Notes: a model not told the origin generated them from the sequence alone. A stretch of DNA of 64,000 bases from Gilliamella intestini (GCF_900094935.1 NZ_FMBA01000006.1:31110-95109), one strand, 5' to 3'. Positions 19,882 through 30,059 are shown, counted from the stretch's first letter. Translations and numbers: made by a program.

Positions 19882-19927
19882 ACTACATATAGTGACAAAT
19901 TCAATTAATAGGTACTACATATTGTAT
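19882..19927 (+). promoter_or_regulatory. Tandem NrdR boxes before nrdA
   Basis: ACTACATATAGTGA (19882-19895) and ACTACATATTGTAT (19914-19927) both resemble the NrdR box. Their starts are 32 bp apart, which is three helical turns, the usual spacing for this repressor. They lie 59-104 bp upstream of the nrdA start. NrdR, an ATP-cone protein that senses dATP/ATP, would repress nrdAB. The nrdR gene is not in the window. Confidence 0.75.
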
Positions 19928-19985
19928 GTTTTAATAAATATGAATTATCATAACTAAAAATATATGTTAATGTTGGAATGAAAGA

Positions 19986-22274
19986 ATGAATAAATCAATA
20001 CTAGTTACTAAAAGAAATGGAAAGAAAGAACCTATCAACCTTGATAAAATCCACAAAGTTATTACGTGGGCCGCTGAGGGGTTAGACAATGTCTCGGTGT
20101 CGCAAGTTGAATTACGTTCTCATATTCAATTTTATGATGGCATTCGTACTTCCGATATTCATGAAACAATTATTCGAGCCGCCGCCGACCTTATTTCACA
20201 AGATGCACCAGATTATCAATACTTAGCTGCTCGTTTGGCCATTTTTCATTTACGTAAAAAAGCTTATGGTCAATTTACTCCACCACCACTTTATGATCAT
20301 GTGAAAAAACTAGTTGATAGTGAACGTTATGATAGACATTTGCTTGAAGATTATACCCAAGAAGAGTTTGAACAGATGGACAAAATTATTGACCACTGGC
20401 GTGATATGTCGTTTTCGTACGCTGCGGTTAAACAACTTGAAGGTAAATACTTAGTACAAAACCGTGTTACAGGTGAAATATACGAAAGCGCACAGTTTTT
20501 ATATATTTTAGTTGCGGCTTGTTTATTTGCCAACTATCCCAAAGAGACACGCCTTAACTATATCAAACGCTTTTATGATGCTGTTTCAAATTTCAAAATT
20601 TCGCTACCAACGCCAATTATGGCGGGGGTTCGTACTCCTACTCGTCAGTTTAGCTCTTGTGTATTAATTGAATGTGATGATAACTTAGATTCAATTAATG
20701 CAACGGCAAGTGCTATTGTGAAATATGTATCACAACGAGCAGGAATTGGGGTTAATGCAGGGCGAATTCGTGCGTTAGGAAGCTCAATTCGTGGTGGTGA
20801 AGCTTTTCATACAGGCTGCATTCCATTTTATAAATATTTCCAAACAGCGGTTAAATCTTGTTCGCAAGGTGGGGTGCGCGGAGGAGCTGCTACTGTTTTC
20901 TATCCGCTTTGGCATTTAGAAGTTGAAAGTTTATTAGTTTTACGTAATAACCGTGGCGTTGAAGAAAACCGTGTTCGTCATTTAGATTATGGCGTACAAA
21001 TTAATAAATTGATGTATCAACGACTAATTAAAAACGAAAATATTACTCTATTTAGCCCATCAGATGTGCCAGGGCTTTATGAAGCCTTTTTTGCCGATCA
21101 AAATAAATTTGAAGTACTTTATTGCCAATACGAACAAGATCCAAATATTCGCAAACGAGTAGTTAAAGCTATTGAACTTTTTGCATTATTGATGCAAGAA
21201 CGTGCATCAACTGGCCGTATTTATATTCAAAATGTTGATCACTGTAATACTCATAGCCCATTTAATGCGCAACTTGCTCCAATACATCAATCCAATTTAT
21301 GTATGGAAATCGCGCTACCGACTAAGCCACTTTATAATATTAATGATGAAAACGGCGAAATCGCACTTTGTACTTTATCAGCATTTAATTTAGGCAAAAT
21401 AGAATCACTTGATGATTTTGAAGAATTAGCTGACCTAACCGTTCGTGCACTCGATTCTCTATTAGATTATCAAGATTATCCTGTTCCTGCAGCTCGTAAT
21501 TCTTCATTAAATCGCCGCACATTAGGTATTGGTGTTATTAACTATGCCTATTATTTAGCAAAACATGGGGTTAAATATTCCGATGGCAGTGCCAATAATT
21601 TAACTCATCGTACTTTTGAAGCCATTCAATACTATTTGCTAAAAGCCTCTAATAACCTTGCTAAAGAAAAGGGTGCATGCCCACTATTTAACGAAACAAC
21701 CTATGCGCAAGGCATTTTACCAATCGATACTTACAAAAAAGATTTAGATACTATTACCAAAGAGCCTTTACATTATGATTGGGAATCGCTACGAGCATCG
21801 ATTAAAAGCTATGGACTTCGTAATTCGACATTATCGGCATTAATGCCATCAGAAACTTCATCACAAATTTCCAATGCAACAAATGGTATTGAACCACCAC
21901 GTGGTTTTATTAGTGTAAAAGCATCAAAAGATGGTATTTTAAAACAAGTAGTTCCAGAGTATAACCATCTGAAAAACTTCTACGAGTTACTTTGGCAAAT
22001 TCCAAATAACACAGGGTATTTACAATTGGTGGGTATTATGCAGAAATTTATTGATCAATCAATTTCGGCTAATACAAACTATGATCCGACCAAGTTTCCA
22101 AATGATAAAGTACCAATGAAACAATTATTAGCTGATTTATTAACGGCTTATAAATTTGGCGTAAAAACACTCTATTATCATAATACTCGTGATGGTGCTG
22201 AAGATATTCAAGGTGATATTGTTCCAACAACCCATGGGGATGATGGCTGTGAAGGTGGAGCTTGTAAGATTTAA
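19986..22274 (+). CDS. nrdA: NrdA, class Ia ribonucleotide reductase large subunit
   Basis: Catalytic subunit that reduces NDPs to dNDPs with the radical supplied by NrdB. An N-terminal ATP-cone (LVTKRNGKKEPINLDKIHKV) provides activity control. Catalytic cysteines are seen in FSSCVLIECDD, SNLCMEIALPT and GEIALCTLSAFN, and the C-terminal redox pair is in the final CEGGACKI. Length 762 aa, as in E. coli. It is followed by nrdB after 138 bp that include a hairpin. The ferredoxin gene yfaE, which often follows nrdB, is absent. Confidence 0.98.
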   Translation: MNKSILVTKRNGKKEPINLDKIHKVITWAAEGLDNVSVSQVELRSHIQFYDGIRTSDIHETIIRAAADLISQDAPDYQYLAARLAIFHLRKKAYGQFTPPPLYDHVKKLVDSERYDRHLLEDYTQEEFEQMDKIIDHWRDMSFSYAAVKQLEGKYLVQNRVTGEIYESAQFLYILVAACLFANYPKETRLNYIKRFYDAVSNFKISLPTPIMAGVRTPTRQFSSCVLIECDDNLDSINATASAIVKYVSQRAGIGVNAGRIRALGSSIRGGEAFHTGCIPFYKYFQTAVKSCSQGGVRGGAATVFYPLWHLEVESLLVLRNNRGVEENRVRHLDYGVQINKLMYQRLIKNENITLFSPSDVPGLYEAFFADQNKFEVLYCQYEQDPNIRKRVVKAIELFALLMQERASTGRIYIQNVDHCNTHSPFNAQLAPIHQSNLCMEIALPTKPLYNINDENGEIALCTLSAFNLGKIESLDDFEELADLTVRALDSLLDYQDYPVPAARNSSLNRRTLGIGVINYAYYLAKHGVKYSDGSANNLTHRTFEAIQYYLLKASNNLAKEKGACPLFNETTYAQGILPIDTYKKDLDTITKEPLHYDWESLRASIKSYGLRNSTLSALMPSETSSQISNATNGIEPPRGFISVKASKDGILKQVVPEYNHLKNFYELLWQIPNNTGYLQLVGIMQKFIDQSISANTNYDPTKFPNDKVPMKQLLADLLTAYKFGVKTLYYHNTRDGAEDIQGDIVPTTHGDDGCEGGACKI

Positions 22275-22321
22275 CCTTGATTAAAACCAAACAGTTATAC
22301 GCTAAAATTTAATTTTTTATT

Positions 22322-22343
22322 GGGGAAAACTAGTAATTTCCCC
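22322..22343 (+). other. Stem-loop between nrdA and nrdB
   Basis: A perfect 7-bp stem GGGGAAA / TTTCCCC with an 8-nt loop and no U-tract after it. It could be an mRNA processing or stability element that sets the NrdA:NrdB ratio; this is inference from position. Confidence 0.4.
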
Positions 22344-22412
22344 ATTCAATTAGCCTTTTACACTGTCGAAAGGTAGCAGTAAAAGCAACAGTGAATGAAT
22401 AGGAGCTTTTTT

Positions 22413-23549
22413 ATGAGTATGAATTACAGTACCTTTTCGCATGTGCATAATGACCAGCTTAAAGAACCAATGTTCCTTGGACAATCGGTCAATGTTGCGC
22501 GTTATGATCAACAAAAATATGAGATGTTTGAAAAACTAATTGAAAAACAACTTTCCTTTTTTTGGCGCCCTGAAGAAGTCGATATCTCGCAAGATCGCAT
22601 TGATTATGCTGCGTTACCAGAACATGAAAAACATATATTTATCAGTAATTTAAAATATCAGACGTTACTTGATTCAATCCAAGGTCGTAGTCCTAATGTG
22701 GCTTTACTGCCACTCATTTCAATACCTGAACTTGAAACATGGGTAGAAACTTGGTCATTTTCTGAAACCATTCACTCTCGTTCATATACTCATATTATTC
22801 GTAATATTGTTAACGATCCCTCAGTGGTCTTTGATGATATCGTTACCAATAAAGAGATCCAAAAACGGGCTAGTGATATTGCAGGTTATTATGATGATTT
22901 AATTAGCTACGCAAGTTATTATAACTTATTTGGCGAGGGTAAACATAATATCAATAATCGCACTGTTTGCATTAATTTACGCGAACTCAAAAAGAAGCTT
23001 TACCTGTGTTTAATGAGTGTCAATGCACTTGAAGCGATTCGTTTTTATGTTAGTTTTGCTTGCTCGTTTGCATTTGCCGAACGTGAACTAATGGAAGGTA
23101 ACGCAAAAATTATCAAGCTTATTGCTCGCGACGAAGCGCTACATTTAACTGGCACTCAGTTTATGATCAACACACTGCGCAGTGGTGAAGACGATCCCGA
23201 AATGGCAGCTATCGCTAAAGAGTGTGAACAAGAGTGTTATGACCTCTTTTTGCAAGCAGCAAATCAAGAAAAAGAGTGGGCACAATACCTGTTTGAAGGC
23301 GGATCAATGATTGGTTTAAATAAAGATATTTTATGCCAATATGTCGAATACATCACCAATATCCGTATGCAAGCAGTTGGTCTAAAATTGCCGTTTGAAG
23401 CAAAATCCAATCCAATTCCATGGATCAACAATTGGCTAGTGTCTGACAACGTACAAGTTGCGCCACAAGAAGCCGAAATGAGCTCTTATCTGGTTGGGCA
23501 AATTGATGCTGAAATTAGTGAAGATGATTTAAGTGATTTTAAATTATAA
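22413..23549 (+). CDS. nrdB: NrdB, class Ia ribonucleotide reductase small subunit
   Basis: Houses the diiron-tyrosyl radical. The radical tyrosine lies in [12 protein letters not shown] and metal ligands include Glu and His in [13 protein letters not shown]. The C-terminal residues [11 protein letters not shown] form the tail that docks on NrdA. An ATG at 22395 is in frame, but AGGAG at 22401-22405 fits the ATG at 22413, which also matches the family N-terminus (378 aa). Copy C of repeat R1 follows the stop codon directly. Confidence 0.98.
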   Translation: MSMNYSTFSHVHNDQLKEPMFLGQSVNVARYDQQKYEMFEKLIEKQLSFFWRPEEVDISQDRIDYAALPEHEKHIFISNLKYQTLLDSIQGRSPNVALLPLISIPELETWVETWSFSETIHSRSYTHIIRNIVNDPSVVFDDIVTNKEIQKRASDIAGYYDDLISYASYYNLFGEGKHNINNRTVCINLRELKKKLYLCLMSVNALEAIRFYVSFACSFAFAERELMEGNAKIIKLIARDEALHLTGTQFMINTLRSGEDDPEMAAIAKECEQECYDLFLQAANQEKEWAQYLFEGGSMIGLNKDILCQYVEYITNIRMQAVGLKLPFEAKSNPIPWINNWLVSDNVQVAPQEAEMSSYLVGQIDAEISEDDLSDFKL

Positions 23550-23550
23550 T

Positions 23551-23596
23551 TTTATACTCAAATGCATGCTTTCCTAAAAATTTTTTATAAAAGAAA
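23551..23596 (+). repeat. R1 interspersed repeat, copy C
   Basis: TTTTATACTCAAATGCATGC followed by TTTCCTAAAAATTTTTTATAA, beginning one base after the nrdB stop codon. It is more diverged at the 3' end than the other copies. Confidence 0.6.
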
Positions 23597-23693
23597 TAAA
23601 TTATTGTTGATAAAGTTATCTAATAACCGCTTGTTGTTTTAGACAATAATTTGATTTTATAGATAAAAATAATCTTTAGTTTCTATTGTTAAT

Positions 23694-24380
23694 TTATTTA
23701 CTTTGGTGGGAACTACATATTGAAGCTTGTAAGATCTGCATCGTAAATGTTTTTTTTAAATAAAATCCACGTGGGCGAGTTAAAATAATTTGTCCATTTT
23801 CACCAATTGCTTCGGTAAGGGCTTTTCCGTTGGCGGCTTTAGGTCTAATTTGTAAATAAGTACCATATCGAGCAGTAATTTTTTCAACTTTGCCAAGCGT
23901 TACCATATCCATTAATTCTTCCCAGTCTTGTTTTAGCTGTTGTTCTTGTTCTTGATTTGGTTCCCATAAAATCGGTTTTCCAACTTTTCGCTCTACAAGA
24001 GGAATTGTTCTGTCACCTTCAATTGGAATCCAAAGTACCTTGGCAAGTTTGTATTTAACATGACTTGTTTCCCAAATAACGCCATGATTAGCCATTAATG
24101 GCGTAACACTGACAAACGTTGTTTCTAATGGTTTTCCTTGTTTATCAACAGGGATTGTTTTTAACTCTATACCTAGTTTAACAAAGTCTCGTTCGGCTTT
24201 ACTGCCTGCATTTGCGCCTAAAAAAGTTTCGATGAGGTTACCAACCCAGCCTTTTTGTTTGTTTAAATTAGCAGGTATGGGAATGTTTAAATATTGTGCT
24301 ATTTCACCAAAGCTATAACCTGCAACTAACTCTGCCCGATTTAATAATTCTTGCTCGCTTGTTGGAATAGATAAAATCAT
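23694..24380 (-). CDS. mutH: MutH, DNA mismatch repair endonuclease
   Basis: Nicks the unmethylated strand at hemimethylated GATC sites when activated by MutS and MutL, so a Dam methylase is expected in the genome. The active site has Glu51, Asp65, Glu72 and Lys74 ([12 protein letters not shown]), spaced as in E. coli Mut[14 protein letters not shown] and [18 protein letters not shown] phrases follow. Length 228 aa. It has a single-gene appearance, 75 bp after the FMN reductase with a terminator between. Confidence 0.95.
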   Translation of the reverse strand: MILSIPTSEQELLNRAELVAGYSFGEIAQYLNIPIPANLNKQKGWVGNLIETFLGANAGSKAERDFVKLGIELKTIPVDKQGKPLETTFVSVTPLMANHGVIWETSHVKYKLAKVLWIPIEGDRTIPLVERKVGKPILWEPNQEQEQQLKQDWEELMDMVTLGKVEKITARYGTYLQIRPKAANGKALTEAIGENGQIILTRPRGFYLKKTFTMQILQASICSSHQSK

Positions 24381-24405
24381 TACAAAAAATCTGAATTAGT
24401 TATTA

Positions 24406-24434
24406 ATAAAAAAACAGCCAAAAAATTTGGCTGT
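24406..24434 (-). terminator. Rho-independent terminator of the FMN reductase gene
   Basis: On the minus strand a perfect 9-bp stem ACAGCCAAA / TTTGGCTGT with a 3-nt loop is followed by seven T. It is a canonical terminator placed just after the reductase stop codon and before mutH. Confidence 0.85.
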
Positions 24435-24455
24435 GAATATAAAAATCTATATCAA

Positions 24456-25004
24456 TTAGCTTAACTTTTCAACCCAAGCAGCATAACTATTGATAAATAA
24501 TGATAAAAATTCTTTGCTTTTTTCGGTAATATTGCCTTGTTCATCAAAGGCAGTACTTACTCCACCAAAATAAGCTTCCGGTTGCTGTAAGGTAGGCATA
24601 TCAAGAAACACTAATGATTGACGTAATTGATGATTTGCACCAAATCCACCAATTGCGCCCGGAGAAACAGAAATAATAGCCGCTGCTTTTTTTGACCAAA
24701 CACTTTTACCATAAGGACGTGAGCCTACATCTATGGCATTTTTAATAACAGCAGGTAAACCTCGATTGTATTCAGGTGTGACAAATATAGCACCTTGGCA
24801 TTCAGCTATTTCTTGGCGAAAACGAGTATACGAGGCAGGAGGGGTATCAATATCAATATCTTCATTATATAAAGGTAGATCCCCAATTTGAATAATTTGT
24901 AACGAAAGTGATGGTGGTGCAATTTTCTGAAAAACTTTTGCCACTTTTAAGTTATAAGAGTCTTTACGTAAACTCCCAACTAATACAGCAATTTTTTTAC
25001 TCAT
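24456..25004 (-). CDS. NADPH-dependent FMN reductase (ChrR/YieF-like)
   Basis: Flavodoxin-like oxidoreductase of 182 aa. GSLRKDSYN near the N-terminus is the FMN phosphate-binding loop, and VTPEYNRGLPAVIKNAIDVGSRP is the family signature. E. coli ChrR reduces quinones and chromate by two-electron transfer and lowers oxidative stress. The substrate here is unknown. The frame extends to 25037, but GGAG upstream of the ATG at 25004 supports that start. The neighbour dps on the same strand fits a stress role. Confidence 0.88.
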   Translation of the reverse strand: MSKKIAVLVGSLRKDSYNLKVAKVFQKIAPPSLSLQIIQIGDLPLYNEDIDIDTPPASYTRFRQEIAECQGAIFVTPEYNRGLPAVIKNAIDVGSRPYGKSVWSKKAAAIISVSPGAIGGFGANHQLRQSLVFLDMPTLQQPEAYFGGVSTAFDEQGNITEKSKEFLSLFINSYAAWVEKLS

Positions 25005-25075
25005 CTTAAATCTCCACGTAGTTTTAATAAGAGGCATTGAATATACCTCTTATTATTGTCATTAATAATTAGTTA

Positions 25076-25612
25076 TTAATGTCCTGATGAGTCGACTTTT
25101 CGGCCAGCTTCAAATAAGAACCATGCACGCTGTTCAGTTTGATCTATCCACTCTTCAATTAAACTTGCAGTTGCAGTATCGTTATATTTATCACAGATAT
25201 CATGGGCAACACGCATACGTTCAGTGAGCCTTACATTATCTTGACAAAGTTCAGCAAGCATATCTGATGGTTCGACAAAATCAGCATTATTATCTTCAAT
25301 GCTTTGTAATTTAGCAATATGACCGATTGAACGTAGTGTTGTGCCACCTAATTTACGTACTCGCTCTGCAATTGGATCTGTCATAGCAAATAACTCATCA
25401 CCATGATCGTCTAACATCAAGTGGTAATCACGAAAGTGAGGGCCACTAACATGCCAGTGGAAGTTTTTAGTTTTTAAATATAAAGCAAATACATCTGCTA
25501 AAACAGAATTCATTGCTCCAGAAATATCTTTTGATGCCTGTTGACCTAAATCAGTTGGAAACAAAATCGCTGATTGCTGTAACTTTTTAGCAGAAGTCGT
25601 ACTTTTAGCCAT
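25076..25612 (-). CDS. dps: Dps-family DNA-binding ferritin
   Basis: Dodecameric mini-ferritin that oxidises and stores iron and protects DNA. The ferroxidase site residues are in KNFHWHVSGPHFRDYHLMLD and HGDELFAMTDPIAERVR. The lysine-rich N-terminus (AKSTTSAKK) is of the kind that binds DNA. The frame opens at 25657, but GGAGAA before the ATG at 25612 gives the likely start (178 aa). It is divergent from the sorbitol operon. Confidence 0.93.
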   Translation of the reverse strand: MAKSTTSAKKLQQSAILFPTDLGQQASKDISGAMNSVLADVFALYLKTKNFHWHVSGPHFRDYHLMLDDHGDELFAMTDPIAERVRKLGGTTLRSIGHIAKLQSIEDNNADFVEPSDMLAELCQDNVRLTERMRVAHDICDKYNDTATASLIEEWIDQTEQRAWFLFEAGRKVDSSGH

Positions 25613-25758
25613 GATATATTCTCCTTTAAATTGAATAATAAATACCCGTATTGACAAAATTACGCCAACTTAATGTTAATGTCCAATGAAAAAAGTTATT
25701 TTTTTACTATTATTGCCATTACAGTAACCTATGACTTTTTTATTTTTTCATTATTTTT

Positions 25759-25801
25759 ATTTAAAATATTTTCTTTCAAAATAAAAGAAAATATTTTAAA
25801 T
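25759..25801. promoter_or_regulatory. Perfect 18-bp inverted repeat between dps and srlA
   Basis: ATTTAAAATATTTTCTTT (25759-25776) and its exact reverse complement (25784-25801) flank a 7-bp spacer. It lies in the divergent promoter region, about 75 bp upstream of srlA and 150 bp upstream of dps. It could be an operator, for instance for SrlR, or a stem-loop. A half CRP-like site (TGTGA at 25802-25806) adjoins it. Confidence 0.5.
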
Positions 25802-25876
25802 TGTGATCTAGTTAAAAGTTTTATTCTTTCTTAATTGATAATATTTTCTCGAACTTTAACAAAAACAGGAGGAAAT

Positions 25877-26425
25877 ATGATCGACGCTATCTCATTTGGT
25901 GCCGAATGGTTTATTGGTTTATTTCAAGAAGGTGGAAAAGTCTTTGTTGGGATGGTAACAGGTATTTTACCTTTGTTAATTTCACTACTTGTTGTAATGA
26001 ACGCTGTAATTAAATTTATTGGGCAAGATCGTATTGAGCGTTTAGCTCAAGCATGTGCAGGTAACCCTATCTCTCGATATCTTTTATTACCATTAATTGG
26101 TACCTTTGTTTTTTGTAATCCAATGACATTAAGCTTAGGGCGTTTTATGCCTGAGTTTTACAAACCAAGCTACTATGCGGCAGCTTCTTATAGTTGCCAT
26201 TCAATGAATGGATTATTTCCACATGTTAACCCCGGTGAGCTATTTGTGTATTTAGGTATTGCTGCTGGTTTAACTAAATTAGGCCTGCCACTTGGTCCCC
26301 TTGCTGTGAGCTATTTTTTTGTTGGTTTAGTCACTAACTTTTTTAGAGGTTGGGTTACTGACTTTTGTACAGCCATTTTTGAAAGAAAAATGGGCATTAA
26401 ATTAGAAAGAAAAGTTCATCTATAA
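25877..26425 (+). CDS. srlA: Sorbitol PTS EIIC subunit (SrlA)
   Basis: Membrane subunit of the glucitol/sorbitol phosphotransferase system. It is hydrophobic with several transmembrane segments and the family phrases [19 protein letters not shown] and [21 protein letters not shown] upstream of the ATG at 25877 sets the start, although the frame opens at 25835; the product is 182 aa. It is first in srlAEBDMR, the same order as in E. coli. Confidence 0.95.
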   Translation: MIDAISFGAEWFIGLFQEGGKVFVGMVTGILPLLISLLVVMNAVIKFIGQDRIERLAQACAGNPISRYLLLPLIGTFVFCNPMTLSLGRFMPEFYKPSYYAAASYSCHSMNGLFPHVNPGELFVYLGIAAGLTKLGLPLGPLAVSYFFVGLVTNFFRGWVTDFCTAIFERKMGIKLERKVHL

Positions 26426-26445
26426 CAGTAATAAGGAATATAAAA

Positions 26446-27453
26446 ATGACTAAATTTATTCGAATTGAAAAAGGTGAAGCGGGTTGGGGTGGTCCATTAG
26501 AACTTCCTGTTATTGAGGGTAAAAAGATTGTTTATATTGCAGCAGGTACTCGTCCAGCAATAGTTGATACCTTAGTTGAACTAACAGGCTGGCAAGCTAT
26601 TGATGGTTTTAAAGATGGTGAACCACCTAAAGATGAAATCGGTGTTGCCGTAATTGACTGTGGTGGTACGTTACGATGTGGTATTTATCCTAAAAATCGT
26701 ATTCCAACTATCAATATTCACGCAACAGGTAAATCAGGCCCACTTGCTCAATATATTATAGAGGATATTTATGTTTCTGCGGTTAAATCAAACAACATTA
26801 AAGTGATAGAAAAAGAAGGGGATGCAATAACCGAAGTTCAATTAAATCATAAACAACAGCAAACCAATAAGACATCATCTGAATATAAAGAATATGATAC
26901 TAGTAAAAAAATCACTGAACAAAGTGATGGATTATTGGCAAAAATTGGTATTGGGATGGGATCTGGCGTTGCCGTTTTCTTCCAAGCTGGTCGTGACACT
27001 ATTGATACTGTACTTAAAACCATACTTCCTTTCATGGCGTTTGTCTCTGCAATTATTGGAATCATTATTGCATCAGGTTTGGGTAACTTTATTGCTCATG
27101 GTTTAGTTCCGCTAGCGAATAACCCAATTGGGCTTGTTATCTTAGCTTTAATTTGTTCTTTTCCATTACTTTCACCATTTTTAGGGCCAGGTGCTGTTAT
27201 TGCACAAGTTATTGGTACATTAGTTGGGGTACAAATTGGTTTGGGTAATATTCCGCCTCAATTAGCATTACCTGCACTTTTTGCGATTAATGCCCAAGCT
27301 GCTTGCGATTTTATTCCGGTAGGTTTATCGCTTGCAGAAGCAAAACAAGATACGGTACGTGTTGGCGTTCCCTCTGTGCTTGTTGGGCGTTTTTTAACAG
27401 GTGCACCAACCGTGTTGCTTGCATGGGCTATTTCGTTCTTTATTTACCAGTAA
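26446..27453 (+). CDS. srlE: Sorbitol PTS EIIBC subunit (SrlE)
   Basis: Carries the cytoplasmic IIB domain and the second half of the membrane domain. The IIB part (about residues 1-130) has [17 protein letters not shown], with the phosphorylated cysteine in this region. Membrane segments follow from about residue 190 ([35 protein letters not shown]). Length 335 aa. A polar linker of Gln, Lys and Ser lies near 133-160. Confidence 0.95.
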   Translation: MTKFIRIEKGEAGWGGPLELPVIEGKKIVYIAAGTRPAIVDTLVELTGWQAIDGFKDGEPPKDEIGVAVIDCGGTLRCGIYPKNRIPTINIHATGKSGPLAQYIIEDIYVSAVKSNNIKVIEKEGDAITEVQLNHKQQQTNKTSSEYKEYDTSKKITEQSDGLLAKIGIGMGSGVAVFFQAGRDTIDTVLKTILPFMAFVSAIIGIIIASGLGNFIAHGLVPLANNPIGLVILALICSFPLLSPFLGPGAVIAQVIGTLVGVQIGLGNIPPQLALPALFAINAQAACDFIPVGLSLAEAKQDTVRVGVPSVLVGRFLTGAPTVLLAWAISFFIYQ

Positions 27454-27530
27454 TCATATTTTGTTTGCTAGCTAGTGTTTGCTAGGAACGAAAACCTTAA
27501 AACTATATAAATATTTAAGCAGGTTAAATA

Positions 27531-27896
27531 ATGTCAAAAACTATTTATCAATCAAAAATTAATCATATTGGAGAATTTGCTCAAGAAGCCTTAGCCGATG
27601 GCATGTTAATTCTATTTAAGGAAGGTGCTCCATCAGACTTAGCGGATTATTGCTTTATTCACAGTCATGATGATTTTCAACTAGAACTATTGGTTGGGCA
27701 AACACTTCAATTAGGTAATCAAAGTTATCTCATTACTTCGGTTGGTGAAGTTGCTAATGCTAATTTTCGTCAATTAGGGCACATCACATTAAAGTTTGAT
27801 GGTAACCATCAGGCTGAGTTACCTGGAGCGGTTCATCTAGATGGGCAATGCCCGAACCAACTTTCTATTGGTGATGAAATTAAAATTTTAAATTGA
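27531..27896 (+). CDS. srlB: Sorbitol PTS EIIA subunit (SrlB)
   Basis: Cytoplasmic IIA protein that passes phosphate from HPr to SrlE. The length (121 aa) and phrases MLILFKEGAPSDLADYCFIHSH and FRQLGHITLKFDG match the glucitol IIA family; the active His is expected in the FIHSHDD region by family comparison. It overlaps the longest frame of srlD by 4 bp, but the chosen srlD start lies 14 bp downstream. Confidence 0.94.
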   Translation: MSKTIYQSKINHIGEFAQEALADGMLILFKEGAPSDLADYCFIHSHDDFQLELLVGQTLQLGNQSYLITSVGEVANANFRQLGHITLKFDGNHQAELPGAVHLDGQCPNQLSIGDEIKILN

Positions 27897-27910
27897 TGAG
27901 GAATCTAAAA

Positions 27911-28690
27911 ATGAAACAAGTCGCAGTCATTATTGGTGGGGGACAAACCCTAGGTGAATTTTTATGCAATGGTATTGCTGATGCAGGATATCATGTTGTT
28001 GTTGCTGATTTAAATATTGACAATGCTAATAAAGTCGCAGAAGCAATTAATCAAAAACATGGCGTTGGCACAGCCAAAGGTTTTGTTGTTGATGCTACAA
28101 ACGAAGAAAGCGTGATGCAATTAGCTCAAGATGTTGATAGTGTATTTAAACGTGTTGATTTAATGGTGTATAGTGCCGGTGTTGCAAAAGCATCACCTAT
28201 TACCGATTTTACATTGAGTGATTTTGAATTATCCGTCAATGTTAATCTAACAGGTTACTTTTTATGTGCGCGTGAGTTTGCTAAACTAATGATTAAATAC
28301 AATATTAAAGGTCGAATTATTCAAATTAATTCAAAATCAGGTAAAGTAGGTAGCAAACATAATTCGGGATATAGCGCTGCCAAATTTGGTGGGGTTGGAT
28401 TAACGCAATCTTTAGCTTTAGATCTTGCTGAATATGGTATTACTGTTAACTCGTTAATGCTTGGTAATTTGCTTAAATCGCCTATGTTTCAATCATTATT
28501 ACCTCAATATGCCAAAAAACTAGGTATTCCTGAAAGCCAAGTTGAACAGGTCTATATTGATAAAGTGCCACTAAAACGAGGTTGTGATTATCAAGATGTG
28601 TTGAATTTATTGTTATTTTATGCAAGTGATAAAGCTTCTTATTGCACTGGGCAATCAATTAACATTACAGGCGGACAAGTAATGTTCTAG
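27911..28690 (+). CDS. srlD: Sorbitol-6-phosphate 2-dehydrogenase (SrlD)
   Basis: NAD-dependent short-chain dehydrogenase that converts sorbitol-6-phosphate to fructose-6-phosphate. It has a glycine-rich cofactor site IIGGGQTLGEFLC near residues 6-18, NNAG-type YSAGVAKAS, catalytic Ser in QINSKSGK and the YSAAKFG motif with Tyr and Lys. Length 259 aa equals E. coli SrlD. The frame opens at 27893, but GAGGA upstream supports the ATG at 27911. Confidence 0.95.
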   Translation: MKQVAVIIGGGQTLGEFLCNGIADAGYHVVVADLNIDNANKVAEAINQKHGVGTAKGFVVDATNEESVMQLAQDVDSVFKRVDLMVYSAGVAKASPITDFTLSDFELSVNVNLTGYFLCAREFAKLMIKYNIKGRIIQINSKSGKVGSKHNSGYSAAKFGGVGLTQSLALDLAEYGITVNSLMLGNLLKSPMFQSLLPQYAKKLGIPESQVEQVYIDKVPLKRGCDYQDVLNLLLFYASDKASYCTGQSINITGGQVMF

Positions 28691-28695
28691 TTAAA

Positions 28696-28735
28696 ACAAA
28701 GTGCGAAAATTAATTTAAAATTTATCGCACTTTGT
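28696..28735 (+). other. Stem-loop between srlD and srlM
   Basis: An 11-bp perfect stem ACAAAGTGCGA / TCGCACTTTGT with an 18-nt loop lies directly after srlD, without a long U-tract. It may lower expression of the downstream regulator genes relative to the transport genes, by attenuation or by stabilising the upstream mRNA. Confidence 0.45.
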
Positions 28736-28769
28736 GCTTCTAATTTAAACTAACTGGAAAATCACACAT

Positions 28770-29135
28770 ATGACGACCACTCTAATAGCTATTGCTCTAA
28801 TTGCTTGGTGCATTCAGATTATTTTTAGTTGGCTTCAAATTCGTCGTTTTAATCGAGCCTTTTTAGCAATGAAACGAGGAACTTATCTAGGTATTGGTCG
28901 TAATGAAACAACACGATTTAAGCCAAGAGTATTAATTGCAATTTCATTAGATGAACATCAAGTAGTTATTGATTCTGTATTAATGAAAGGTATTACTGTT
29001 TTTGCGTTACCAAAGCCAATTGCTCAACTGCATGGATTATCGGTTGCTAATATTATTCCTGAAAATATTTTCCCAAATGATTCTGCCTGCCAAAGCGCAT
29101 TGATTGTGGCATTATCTGCAAAAAATAATAACTAG
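28770..29135 (+). CDS. srlM: SrlM (GutM), glucitol operon activator
   Basis: GutM acts as an activator of the sorbitol operon in E. coli together with the repressor SrlR. This 121-aa protein starts with a hydrophobic segment (residues 4-20) followed by SWLQIRRFNRAFLAMKRGTYLGIGR, the typical family phrase. It lies between srlD and srlR as in E. coli. Confidence 0.9.
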   Translation: MTTTLIAIALIAWCIQIIFSWLQIRRFNRAFLAMKRGTYLGIGRNETTRFKPRVLIAISLDEHQVVIDSVLMKGITVFALPKPIAQLHGLSVANIIPENIFPNDSACQSALIVALSAKNNN

Positions 29136-29235
29136 CAAACTTTTATTTTGAAAAATATTCCCTTTCATTATGAAATAATATATTTTAAAGTAAGATAGTT
29201 TATTATGCGTATCAATAATCATGGTGGATCTAATA

Positions 29236-30018
29236 ATGAAAGTGAAACAACGACAAACAGCGATTTTGGAGTATTTGCAAAAAAATGGGCAAATTAGTGT
29301 TGAAGCATTAGCAGAGCATTTTAAAACAACAGGTACAACAATTCGTAAAGATCTCACACAACTGCATGAAAGTGGTTTAGTTTTACGCACATATGGCGGT
29401 GCTATGCTCAACCGTGAGGTTGGAGATAGAGCCATTGATCACAAAACTTATATTAATACGGCACAAAAAAAAGCCATCGCAGAAGAAGCAGCTAAACTTA
29501 TTCATGAGGGCGATTCTATCATTTTTGATGCAGGAAGCACAGTTGCACAGATGATCCCTATATTAGCAAGGTTTAATAACTTAACGATTATGACCAATAG
29601 TTTACACATGGTTAATGAGCTAGTAGCAAATGATAATGATCAAACCATTATTTTAACTGGTGGCACATTTCGTCGAAAATCAGCCTCCTTCCATAGTAAT
29701 AATGCTTTAGCTATTGCAGCGTTTGAATCTTATACGTTTGATAAGTTATTTATGGGAGCCGATGGAGTGGATCTAGTCGGTGGAGTGACCACTTTTAACG
29801 AAAGTTATCATGGTAGTGTAGCTATGAGTAAAGCTGCTGCGAAATTAATTTTATTAGCAGACTCATCAAAATTTGGTCGCCGTAGCCCAAATGTTGTGTG
29901 CGATTTAAGTGCTGTTGATACAATTATTACTGATGATAATTTAGATAATAAATATTATGATGCATTAACCCAAAAAGGAATTAATGTTATTAAAGTAAAA
30001 ACTAACGAATGTGATTAG
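29236..30018 (+). CDS. srlR: SrlR (GutR), DeoR-family sorbitol repressor
   Basis: DeoR-family repressor. An HTH near residues 19-40 ([20 protein letters not shown]) is followed by a sugar-phosphate-binding domain with [35 protein letters not shown] and [15 protein letters not shown], all close to E. coli SrlR. The frame opens at 29221; the ATG at 29236 matches the E. coli N-terminus and has GGTGGA upstream (260 aa). gutQ, which follows in E. coli, is missing. Confidence 0.94.
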   Translation: MKVKQRQTAILEYLQKNGQISVEALAEHFKTTGTTIRKDLTQLHESGLVLRTYGGAMLNREVGDRAIDHKTYINTAQKKAIAEEAAKLIHEGDSIIFDAGSTVAQMIPILARFNNLTIMTNSLHMVNELVANDNDQTIILTGGTFRRKSASFHSNNALAIAAFESYTFDKLFMGADGVDLVGGVTTFNESYHGSVAMSKAAAKLILLADSSKFGRRSPNVVCDLSAVDTIITDDNLDNKYYDALTQKGINVIKVKTNECD

Positions 30019-30059
30019 CGCAAATAAAATAGATTTTGTAGTTTATTTCATTAAATAAA

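Larger units (their letters stand above)
19445..19985. other. Gene-free region upstream of nrdA
   Basis: About 540 bp with no credible gene. It contains an inverted copy of repeat R1 (19604-19651) and two NrdR boxes close to nrdA. The rest is AT-rich sequence with no clear structure. Confidence 0.6.
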
